From Chitinophagaceae bacterium (GTDB taxonomy: Bacteria > Bacteroidota > Bacteroidia > Chitinophagales > UBA10324): 64,000 nucleotides of DNA. The stretch lies in contig JADKFU010000002.1 in NCBI GenBank assembly GCA_016717285.1, positions 62,001 to 126,000 of the forward strand, read 5' to 3'. Position numbers and translations under genes: made by a program. Below, in pieces: positions 37,089 through 44,282 of this stretch. The notes under the pieces are model-generated. The model ran no database searches and had not been told where the DNA came from. It saw only the letters and a program-made list of their open reading frames with translations. Position 1 is the stretch's first letter. The number at the start of each line of letters is the position of its first letter.

Positions 37089-37535
37089 ATGGCAACCATT
37101 TACAACGAAATCACAATCAACGCACCGGTTGAAAAAATATGGGAGGTGCTCGCGAATATTGAAATGCTCGAGCGATACGACCCGACTGTAAAAAAATCGA
37201 TCGCACTTTCAGAAAACAAAAGCGGGTTGAATGCAAAAAGAAAAGTGCTGATGCTTGATAACAAAAATTGGTTTGACGAAAAAGTAACAGTATTCAAACC
37301 AGCAGAAGCGCTTACCTACCAATTGACTGATTGTTCGTTCCCGATAAAAGGATTGCAACACAGTTACAGCTTTGAAAAAATCGGCAACCAGACAAAAGTA
37401 AAACAGGTGATGCACTACACCGTAAAGTTTGGACTGCTTGGAAAATTGCTCGATGCAGTCATGATACGCAAGCAATCGGACAGCGGAATAAAAAAGTTTT
37501 TTGATGGGCTTAAATCGTATGCTGAAACAAACTGA
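37089..37535 (+). CDS. SRPBCC family protein (second of a pair)
   Basis: The 148-residue protein starts MATIYNEITINAPVEKIWEV, LANIEMLERYDPTVKKS and ends in the characteristic long helix (GIKKFFDGLKSYAETN). It is related in fold to the upstream neighbour but clearly diverged, so an old duplication. The genes are separated by 6 bases and must share a transcript. The ligand is unknown; polyketide-cyclase/dehydrase-like members of this family bind lipids or aromatic compounds. Confidence 0.88.
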   Translation: MATIYNEITINAPVEKIWEVLANIEMLERYDPTVKKSIALSENKSGLNAKRKVLMLDNKNWFDEKVTVFKPAEALTYQLTDCSFPIKGLQHSYSFEKIGNQTKVKQVMHYTVKFGLLGKLLDAVMIRKQSDSGIKKFFDGLKSYAETN

Positions 37536-37919
37536 TTTTTGTGCATGGCATACCACGCTTCCATTGGAGCAGATGGTTTTGTATTTTAAATCACCGGCAT
37601 AGACGGAAATAAGGTGGCGTTACATTCCATGAACTAAAAGCACTCACTCTGCTAAACCACCACTTATGCCCATACAAGTCATGAGAATAAAGCCAGCAAG
37701 ATTTTTAACCATGGTGTTGTTAGATGATATTATTAAAAAGTGACTCAAGAATCACGAGGAACAATTTATTTTACCATTATACTTTTTCTGTCATGTAGTC
37801 AAAGGATAATTTAGCAAACTCCTTTGCAAAAGAAAGATTGATGATTTGCTAAAAATATTATGCTATTCCAGTATATATTCTATATCTTTAGTTCCCTAAC
37901 CCACCAACCCTCACTACCC
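37536..37919. other. Intergenic stretch, no supported gene
   Basis: A 384-base AT-rich spacer before the TonB-like gene. The open frame of that gene begins at 37860, but the signal sequence points to the ATG at 37920. No repeat or RNA feature was seen. Confidence 0.4.
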
Positions 37920-38501
37920 ATGAAACAGCTGAAACAAATCCTGCCATTGATGCTAAGTGTTTCAATGCTTAGTACCTCTCCGGTCTACTTTTCCTGCAAG
38001 AATTCCGGAACCACCAATTCAAGTGATAGTACTGACGCTGCAGTTTCATCGATGCCAGCCGGAACAAATGATTCTGCGATGACTAAAATGGTAGTGGAAA
38101 GTCCAAAACCACTTAAGGGAAAAGCCACAACAAAAGCAGAAGTACCTGATAAAACTCAAAAAATCTCTGAGGATAAAAATCACATATACAATTATAGCGA
38201 CGTGATGCCCGAGTTTCCAGGCGGAGAGGCCGCATTGGAAAATTATATTCTAACCCATATTAACTATCCCCGCCGGGCATTGGATGATGAAAAGGAAGGA
38301 ACCGTGATCGTTCACTTTGCCATCGACGAACATGGAAAAGTAATGGATGCCCAGGTGCAAAGTGAACCTCTTGGTTTTGGTTTAGAGGAAGAAGCCCTGC
38401 GGGTGGTAAGTACCATGCCTGATTGGACTCCAGGGAAAGTGAATGGAGAAAAAGCAAAAGTTTACTATACGTTGCCAATCGTATACGCAATGGAGAAATG
38501 A
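37920..38501 (+). CDS. Secreted protein with TonB C-terminal-like domain
   Basis: From the ATG at 37920 the product has 193 residues. A signal peptide (KQILPLMLSVSMLSTSPVYF) ends with FSCKN, which could be a lipoprotein cleavage site (Cys as first mature residue). A low-complexity Ser/Thr/Lys linker (about 30-90) leads to a TonB_C domain (about 100-193): PEFPGGEAALENYI, INYPRRALDDEKEGTVIVHF, then GLEEEALRVVSTMPDWTPGK. In Bacteroidota, such domains occur in stand-alone periplasmic lipoproteins as well as in TonB proper; here there is no N-terminal ExbB-interacting helix, so energy transduction is unlikely. Confidence 0.85.
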   Translation: MKQLKQILPLMLSVSMLSTSPVYFSCKNSGTTNSSDSTDAAVSSMPAGTNDSAMTKMVVESPKPLKGKATTKAEVPDKTQKISEDKNHIYNYSDVMPEFPGGEAALENYILTHINYPRRALDDEKEGTVIVHFAIDEHGKVMDAQVQSEPLGFGLEEEALRVVSTMPDWTPGKVNGEKAKVYYTLPIVYAMEK

Positions 38502-38778
38502 AGAGTGCGCCCGTACTTGCTGTGGATTTATGAAGGAGCTTATGAGATTCCTTAATGCTCAGCCTACTCCATCTGACATGTCCGGACCTGGGATATTGAG
38601 ATTAACCTATTTCGTTCGCTTTTGCAAGCGAGGCTTTGCATGAGAATGGAACTGATGGATTTTGAAAATAGAAATACGCAAGCAGATCATGCACAGAAGA
38701 ACATTTTAATGGTCATGTTTTAATGAATGAATTCATTGACTTTTCAAGCTATTTTTTTCTCACCCAAAATTCTGTCAA

Positions 38779-39417
38779 ATGAAAAAAATCGTCTTCGCTT
38801 TTGTTATGCTGGCTCTGCTATTTTTAAATTTTGTCAACGCCAGTGCCCAGGTTTCAGATACCACCGCTGCGGCGCCACCCGCCTCCACCTCAAGCAGCAG
38901 CAATGACAAGGTGCGGGAGTATGGTCTCAAACTTGGACTAAACTGGAATAACCCAGTTTTTTCCGACTCAAAATTCAATTCTTCACCCAACCTTGGTTAT
39001 GAGCTTGGTCTTTACACCCGGCGAGGAGCATTTGTGTGGTTCGAATCCGGACTCTACTTTTTTCACCTGAAATCAAGTGAAAGCATTACAGATAGTTCCG
39101 GAAAAAGCGATTTGATCTATTCTAATATCGCTATACCGCTGCTGGTAGGGCTTCGCCTGCTCGGTGCACAAAAGGCACTAAACCTCCAGGTTTTTGGAGG
39201 TGCCAATGTCGGATACCTGGTGGATGGAAAGTTTGACTTACTTAATCTCAGCACCTCTGACTTTGATCATTGGCAATTTGAACCGACAATCGGCATCGGG
39301 GCTGATGTGCTTATCATTACGGCAAGAGTAACCTATTCTTATGGGTTGACGAATGTGCTGAAAGATTATGATTCCCATTCATCGTACATAGGATTGTATC
39401 TCGGCATTCATCTCTAA
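38779..39417 (+). CDS. Outer-membrane beta-barrel protein (PorT-like fold)
   Basis: A signal peptide (KKIVFAFVMLALLFLNFVNA, then SAQ) is followed by a Ser/Ala/Pro-rich linker (about 28-45) and a barrel of about eight strands (REYGLKLGLNWNNPVFSDSK, FVWFESGLYFFHLK, NLQVFGGANVGYLVDG), ending SSYIGLYLGIHL. The 212-residue size fits the small PorT/OmpW-like barrels common in this phylum. No enzymatic motif is present. It stands alone and is convergent with the OmpA-family gene. Confidence 0.75.
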   Translation: MKKIVFAFVMLALLFLNFVNASAQVSDTTAAAPPASTSSSSNDKVREYGLKLGLNWNNPVFSDSKFNSSPNLGYELGLYTRRGAFVWFESGLYFFHLKSSESITDSSGKSDLIYSNIAIPLLVGLRLLGAQKALNLQVFGGANVGYLVDGKFDLLNLSTSDFDHWQFEPTIGIGADVLIITARVTYSYGLTNVLKDYDSHSSYIGLYLGIHL

Positions 39418-39512
39418 GTTGGGAATAATTTCTTTCCAGGAATTAATTTGTTGCCTGTTGCACTGTAGAGTAGAATTAACACGATCGGCTGCAATTGCCC
39501 TCGTGGTTTTGG

Positions 39513-40604
39513 CTATTTGTCTATCCGGATCACAACTCTTCTGTTGGCTGCTTTCCCTTCTTCGGTATTGTTGTCACCCACTGGATTCTTTTCGCCCAAA
39601 CCCACCGCTTTCATTCGCTTCTTATCAATTCCCTGTGAGACCAGGTAATCCATAGATGCGATGGCACGATCCTCCGATAGTTTCTGGTTGTACTTCTCAT
39701 CACCGGGTGCGCTGCTATGTCCTTCAATGATGATTTTAAGTTCTGGATTGGCCTTCAGAAATGATGCAACTTTATCGAGGTTGGCCTTATCCGCTGCGTC
39801 GGGTGCTGCATCGTTATGCGCATAGAGCACAATCATTTCCGGACAACCGAGATTATCTGCAGAACCAGGAGTATTGGGACACTTATCATGTTTATCGATA
39901 ACCCCGTCTCCATCTGTATCCTGAACATGCACTGCAGCAGGTTCTTCTGGTGAACTTGAACTTTCTTCTTCCGGAAAACGAATGGTCACCCCAAACTGCA
40001 GGGCAGAATTTTTAAGGTCGCTGGTGATAATTTGCCCATTGAACTCCATTCCAGGATCCTGCTCATTAAGATTTCCTAATCCGAGCATGTACCTTGCATA
40101 TACACCGAAGTTTTTCGAAAACCAGTATTCAGCGCCCAAGGTAACAGCCGGGATGGCTGCATTCAGCGAGCTTCGGGTGTCAGTATGAGGCTTCGAATCA
40201 TAATTTAAATTTCCAGTCACCATTAAATCAAATTGCGGTCCTGCAAAAATTGCTAATGGATCAATCGGGCTGAATTTAACCAGGAATGGTATCGAAGCAT
40301 AATCAAGCTCCAGTGTGGCATTGTTACCTGCATCCACAGTTGATTCGAGCTTTGAACCCATTTGCGAGTAAAGCAATTCCGGCTGGATTGAAAATTTGCC
40401 GCTGATCGGTATGTTATAGAAGAGCCCGCCGGCAAATCCCCATTTTCCGTTTGAAGAATAATCAGCAAGGGAAGGATTGCTGAATGAATTCATGGAATAA
40501 TTAGCAGCAACTTTTAACCCGATATAAGGAACACCAGTGGCGCTTTGAGCAAAAACTCTAACACCAAGAACTAAAAGAATGAGGGAAGTAGTGAATCTTT
40601 TCAT
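39513..40604 (-). CDS. OmpA family outer-membrane protein (beta-barrel, TSP3 segment, OmpA-like domain)
   Basis: From the ATG at 40602-40604 the product has 363 residues. After the signal peptide (SLILLVLGVRVFAQ) an eight-stranded barrel of about 200 residues is followed by a linker (EEESSSSPEEPA), one calcium-binding TSP3-type segment (DTDGDGVIDKHDKCPNTPGS) and a C-terminal peptidoglycan-binding OmpA domain with IIIEGHSSAPGDEKYNQKLS, EDRAIASMDYLVSQGI and NRRVVIRI. It links the outer membrane to the cell wall. An earlier in-frame start (40643) would give a poor signal peptide. Confidence 0.93.
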   Translation of the reverse strand: MKRFTTSLILLVLGVRVFAQSATGVPYIGLKVAANYSMNSFSNPSLADYSSNGKWGFAGGLFYNIPISGKFSIQPELLYSQMGSKLESTVDAGNNATLELDYASIPFLVKFSPIDPLAIFAGPQFDLMVTGNLNYDSKPHTDTRSSLNAAIPAVTLGAEYWFSKNFGVYARYMLGLGNLNEQDPGMEFNGQIITSDLKNSALQFGVTIRFPEEESSSSPEEPAAVHVQDTDGDGVIDKHDKCPNTPGSADNLGCPEMIVLYAHNDAAPDAADKANLDKVASFLKANPELKIIIEGHSSAPGDEKYNQKLSEDRAIASMDYLVSQGIDKKRMKAVGLGEKNPVGDNNTEEGKAANRRVVIRIDK

Positions 40605-40817
40605 GATAATTCGTTTGGTTGAGACCCGGAAATGAAAGTTCATTAATCAAAACAAACCTAACTGTTTCTTTTAGTACATGCAACTAATATCTGTAATAAT
40701 GCGCATGATTGTTCAAAATCTCCAGGAGCAGGATTTCATGGTAAGGACCGCAAGGACTTCCAACAGTGGAACAATGAATGTAAATAGGTGTAAACAAAAT
40801 CACAGATGGAGTCTCCT

Positions 40818-40856
40818 CGTTAGTCCGGATTTGTAATCATAGGTGTTCGAAACCTT
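40818..40856. repeat. Orphan copy of an IS-end sequence (39 bp, copy 1)
   Basis: This 39-bp stretch is identical but for one base (T/C) to 42311-42349, where it covers the stop codon and 3' end of an IS4-like transposase relic. It is in the same orientation, 1.49 kb away, and no transposase sequence adjoins it here. It is most likely the leftover end of another copy of that IS. Confidence 0.7.
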
Positions 40857-40932
40857 GGATACAATCATAAAAAAGTGTGATTATAAATATTTTGAATAAG
40901 GAATCAGTGTACTGATTTTTGACTGATGCGAG

Positions 40933-41125
40933 TCAAACCCCGTTTGGCCCAATAGTCCGCTTGTGCCTATAATCTGTAAGCGTCCGATTACTATTAAAGT
41001 AGTCAAGCAAGATAACTTTTAATGGTCTTTTTTCTCCAGCATAATCTCTCGCACTGGTATAAATCCAATCCTCGGGCTTGCTTACAAATCCTGCTTCTAC
41101 CGGATTGTAGTTACAACTTGCTGTT
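40933..41125 (-). pseudogene. C-terminal remnant of a REP-associated/IS200-type transposase
   Basis: The minus-strand frame ending in TGA at 40933-40935 encodes CNYNPVEAGFVSKPEDWIYT, then SARDYAGEKRPLKVILLDYF. 'YNPV.AG.V..P.DW.Y.SA.DY.G' is the conserved C-terminal block of the larger Y1_Tnp/RAYT-like transposases. The catalytic half is missing and homology stops near 41120. It is not a copy of the intact transposase at 9.5 kb, which lacks this block, so a second transposase family is present as a relic. Confidence 0.75.
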
Positions 41126-41446
41126 GTCGCGAAATTTATATTTCCGCCTCATAGAATATAGGAATAATACCAGGCAAAAATATTAATATCTTGGATAGCT
41201 TAATACTCAATAAGACTTCTCTGTTTCAGAATTAAACGCTGGAAAAGAGAACGCTTATTTTAGGTTGCTCATTCTTTTTACAGGAAAAAATGAAAAATGG
41301 AAGACAGCACAGAAGGAAAAAACCGTAAGAGAAAAATAATCTGAATTTCAACTGTTCCATTGGATGAAGATATAAGTATATATGCACCATAAATATGAAG
41401 AAATCAAGTTTTACTTTTTATATTTCGACATTCAATTAACCACTAA
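41126..41446. other. Spacer before the YqaE-like lipoprotein gene
   Basis: About 320 bases of AT-rich DNA between the transposase relic and the lipoprotein gene. No gene, hairpin or repeat could be supported. Confidence 0.4.
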
Positions 41447-41458
41447 ATGATTAAAATC

Positions 41459-42049
41459 ATGAGGAACAAACTATTTACTTCTGTCTCCATTATTGCTGTG
41501 ATCATCTTTGGGTTGACATCCTGCTCCAGGAATTCCCATGTGGAATACACCGGGCGGTATCATCCCAATACAAAAATAAACCAGGCAACAGCAGCAAATA
41601 TTACCAAATCAACCGATAAAAAACAGGTCAATGAATTGCAGGTTGCTCAAAAGGAACTGGAATATGTTGCATCAAATGACGAGCAATTGAAACCCTTAAT
41701 CAAATCATTCAGTCAAGTTGCTCCTTTAGTTCCATCTACACTCACTTCGCAACAGGAAAAGAAAGTAAACAGGATCTTTGAAAAGATTGAAAAACAAGCT
41801 GCTAAAAAACCTGTTGAATGGAAAGCACGGACAGGCTATACTCAAACAAACCAACAAACTTCAAAAGCCATCAAAGCACATTCCTCCGGCGATTCTAAAT
41901 TATTGTACTGCCTGCTGGCCATTTTGTTGCCACCATTGGCGGTTGCATTGTGGGAAGATGGAATTACCATTAACTTCTGGATAGATATCCTGCTGACAAT
42001 ATGCTTCTGGGTTCCGGGTATCATCTTCGCCTGGATCATCATCTTGTGA
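41459..42049 (+). CDS. Lipoprotein with C-terminal Pmp3/YqaE (UPF0057) membrane domain
   Basis: From the ATG at 41459 (an in-frame ATG lies at 41447) the product has 196 residues. The signal ends in GLTSCSRN, a good lipobox. A charged, helix-prone middle region (about 30-140, e.g. KKVNRIFEKIEKQAAKKPVE) is followed by the two-helix Pmp3/YqaE domain LLYCLLAILLPPLAVALWED, FWIDILLTICFWVPGIIFAW. Stand-alone YqaE proteins are about 55-residue stress-linked membrane peptides. Here the domain is carried at the end of a lipoprotein. This suggests either a protein attached at both ends, or that the lipobox is only a signal anchor. It sits between the two IS-end copies. Confidence 0.85.
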   Translation: MRNKLFTSVSIIAVIIFGLTSCSRNSHVEYTGRYHPNTKINQATAANITKSTDKKQVNELQVAQKELEYVASNDEQLKPLIKSFSQVAPLVPSTLTSQQEKKVNRIFEKIEKQAAKKPVEWKARTGYTQTNQQTSKAIKAHSSGDSKLLYCLLAILLPPLAVALWEDGITINFWIDILLTICFWVPGIIFAWIIIL

Positions 42050-42268
42050 TTATGAATGGATCTTCTTGTTTCATTTGAGATAGTTCATTCGGAGAAAATT
42101 GCAGTAAGAATCGGCAGGAACATATAAAATTGTTGTGCCGGTTATTACTGCTTTCCTTCTTTTTAAAGTGAAAAGGCTATAAAAAATTGTCTCACGAAAA
42201 GTATAAATTTCGCAAAGAAGGAGTTCTAAAGACTTACTTTGTCCAAAAGGCTTACATCGATTAGACAC

Positions 42269-42297
42269 TGCCCGATACTTCGGGCAAATATTTTTTT
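42269..42297 (+). terminator. Intrinsic terminator downstream of the YqaE-like gene
   Basis: A 7-bp stem TGCCCGA / TCGGGCA with a 4-base loop (42269-42286) is followed by AATA and seven T's (42291-42297). It lies about 220 bases past the stop codon of the plus-strand lipoprotein gene, and beside the IS relic. Confidence 0.55.
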
Positions 42298-42310
42298 AAC
42301 TTATTCCTCC

Positions 42311-42349
42311 CGTTAGTCCGGATTTGTAATCACAGGTGTTCGAAACCTT
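42311..42349. repeat. IS-end sequence (39 bp, copy 2) at the 3' end of the IS4-like relic
   Basis: This is the counterpart of the copy at 40818-40856 (38 of 39 bases identical). Read on the minus strand it contains the transposase stop codon and the sequence just past it, so it marks one terminus of the element. Confidence 0.7.
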
Positions 42350-42632
42350 AAGAGTCATTAAACAGGTTCTTAACTTTCTTAGGATCACCACCGCATAAGA
42401 TGGCCACTTGTTTCATTATTTCTTCATCGAGTTCAAGTGTAAAGCGAAGCTTTGCTATTTTATAGCTGGAGATTTTGTTGAGTTTTTTATAAACGATAAG
42501 CAGGATGGCCAAAATGAGAGTCATATAGATCATCACGCTGATTCCATTGATATTTCTGGATACCAAATGAGTAAGGTTAAGATGTTGTTTTAGAAACTTG
42601 AAAAACGGTTCAATATCCCATCTAAGCCGCAA
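42348..42632 (-). pseudogene. IS4 family (DDE) transposase C-terminal remnant
   Basis: The 94-residue frame LRLRWDIEPFFKFLKQHLNL (Y/L-R-W-x-I-E-x-F-F-K-x-L-K-Q with the catalytic Glu), MIYMTLILAILLIVYKKLNK is the last third of an IS4-type transposase. The first two Asp residues of the DDE triad are missing because the element is cut at about 42630. Directly beyond the break an SDR gene fragment starts on the other strand. The 3' terminus (copy 2 of the IS end) is intact. Confidence 0.85.
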
Positions 42633-42634
42633 AG

Positions 42635-42787
42635 ATGCTTTGCAGCCTGGCCATTGACGAGAAGTATAAAAGCTCGAATGTCACCTTCCTAAAAGGTGAT
42701 GGCAAGGAAATAAAATCCAGCAAGTATTCTTATGATAAGGATCTGCAGGAAAAACTTTGGGCATTAAGCGAACAACTCGCTAAGTAA
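42635..42787 (+). pseudogene. C-terminal fragment of a short-chain dehydrogenase/reductase gene
   Basis: The plus strand codes for about 50 residues (SLAIDEKYKSSNVTFLKGDG, then KEIKSSKYSYDKDLQEKLWA, LSEQLAK), which resemble the last part of SDR oxidoreductases ('D.e....G.yf..g...kss..sYD..l...LWe.Se.l'). The Rossmann core and the YxxxK active site are missing; the 5' side ends at the IS4 relic. An ATG happens to lie at 42635, but there is no reason to think the fragment is made. It is convergent with the TAXI gene, 4 bases apart. Confidence 0.6.
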
Positions 42788-42791
42788 TCTC

Positions 42792-43724
42792 CTATTTGAA
42801 ATTCGGCCAATCGGATTCGCTCCAGTCAGAAAAGTTCACACGTTTCCATTCAGGATGCCCCTTTTCCTTGAGCTGTTCATAATTGGTTTGAATGGCGGCT
42901 TTCAGCTTTGTAACGCTGGCCCGGTCTTCTTCCGTGAGCTTGCTTTCATTTACCACTAGCAAGGTAGGTACTCCGTAAGTAGGTATATCATGGTCGAGCC
43001 ATTTGTAGTCCGTTTTATAAATTGTATCCCGCTTGTAGTACTTCGCCCAGTCGTTAAAATCCTCCAGCGGAACAAGGGTCATCATATCTACCATCGATTG
43101 CGGGTTTATATCCAGTTGCGGGATCGGGGCTGAACTGGCAATGAAAAACGCATCGATCTTACCAAGCTTAAGTTCTGTTAAAGATTCGTCCAAAGGAATG
43201 TTCCTGGAAGTATAGCTGACCTTCGAACGTTCCCTGATCATCAGTGCAGTCCTGAAAGTTCCCTGCCCTTCGTTTCCGATCGCGACTGTTTTTCCGTCCA
43301 GGTCCTTCAATCCTGTATAACCCCTGCTGGCACTGGTCACCAGGTGAATTTGCTGATCGCCCAACGGAAGCACTACTTTCAGATGCTTCGTTTTTTCCAT
43401 TTTAAGTTGCATGTCCTGCGCTTGCATGTAATACAGGTAATCCGCCTGCATAATGGCCAGCTTGTACGGAGTCTTAGGGTCAGTCAGCTCACTGAAATTA
43501 TATGCAACCCCTTCTGTTTCCTTGTTCTGAATCTTAAAATCCAGTGTAGGAGCCACGATGTTTATAATATCCTGGACAAAACGGTACTGCGTCGCATTTT
43601 TTGAGCCGGACAGGATCGTCATCTGACTTGCAGGACGGGGTAAGAAGGAAAGCAGCAGCAACGTTCCTAAAGAAGAGAAAAATAACAGCACCAATGTTCC
43701 TGAAATAATTTTTTTGTTTCTCAT
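42792..43724 (-). CDS. TAXI family TRAP transporter solute-binding protein
   Basis: The 310-residue protein begins with a membrane anchor or uncleaved signal (about residues 5-30, VLLFFSSLGTLLLLSFLP). It has the TAXI layout: MTILSGSKNATQYRFVQDII, KLAIMQADYLYYMQ, then GYTGLKDLDGKTVAIGNEGQ, GTFRTALMIRE, and KLGKIDAFFIASSAPIPQLD. TAXI proteins bind small acids or amino acids for fused DctQM permeases; no permease gene is visible here, so it may be an orphan binding or sensing protein. The start is the ATG at 43722-43724. Confidence 0.85.
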   Translation of the reverse strand: MRNKKIISGTLVLLFFSSLGTLLLLSFLPRPASQMTILSGSKNATQYRFVQDIINIVAPTLDFKIQNKETEGVAYNFSELTDPKTPYKLAIMQADYLYYMQAQDMQLKMEKTKHLKVVLPLGDQQIHLVTSASRGYTGLKDLDGKTVAIGNEGQGTFRTALMIRERSKVSYTSRNIPLDESLTELKLGKIDAFFIASSAPIPQLDINPQSMVDMMTLVPLEDFNDWAKYYKRDTIYKTDYKWLDHDIPTYGVPTLLVVNESKLTEEDRASVTKLKAAIQTNYEQLKEKGHPEWKRVNFSDWSESDWPNFK

Positions 43725-43927
43725 GACAGCGTGGATTTAAGGATTACAAGAGCATTGCAAATATATCATTTATTAATTGTAAATATCCTGGCCTGAATCC
43801 TGATTCCGGCTTCTTCATATGAGTATTAAAAGTGTCAATCATGATTACTTTTATATGTTTCATGAAGGTCAGGAGCAACCGGTTTTAAGAACAACACGTT
43901 CAAATGACAGTTTTGATGCTATCAAAA

Positions 43928-44074
43928 ATGAAAATAATCCCTTTCACACTCATTCTATTGCTGTTCATCACGTGTTCTTTTGCACAACCAATTATTAAAT
44001 GGCAACATTCTTATGGAGGTAGTGATTTTGATGAGGCCTTCACTTCCATAAAGTTTCAACCGGACGAAAATTAA
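43928..44074 (+). pseudogene. N-terminal fragment of a secreted propeller-type protein
   Basis: An ATG at 43928 starts a clear signal peptide (KIIPFTLILLLFITCSFAQ) and then PIIKWQHSYGGSDFDEAFTS, the usual opening of delta-60/propeller T9SS proteins such as the ones encoded next door. After 48 codons a TAA interrupts it, and no frame continues the repeats. It looks like the surviving 5' end of a deleted paralogue. Confidence 0.65.
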
Positions 44075-44176
44075 TATCGTCCAAGCTCCACTGCATCTAC
44101 TCCAGTCTCCCAATACCGAGATTTAGTAAAGTTATTTGCCTTTTACTAAACCATTATCGCCGTTCACCAAACAGAT

Positions 44177-44207
44177 TTGATTTTAGCTTGTCGCAAAAAT
44201 ATTTTTG
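44177..44207 (+). promoter_or_regulatory. Candidate Bacteroidota-type promoter for the propeller T9SS gene
   Basis: TTG (44177-44179), a 20-base spacer and TATTTTTG (44200-44207) match TTG-N19-21-TAnnTTTG exactly. The start codon of the next gene follows 75 bases later, leaving a leader of about 65-70 bases. Confidence 0.55.
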
Positions 44208-44282
44208 TATGGTTAATTTTTTTGAAGCCGGATCTTCAACTCATGAAACGATACAAAACACGGTGACTTCAAAGCGCACGTT

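Noticed and set aside
42311..42349. Possible tRNA-like T-arm because of the TTCGAA core in the 39-bp repeat
   Set aside because: No cloverleaf can be drawn around it and it coincides with the end of the IS4-like relic.
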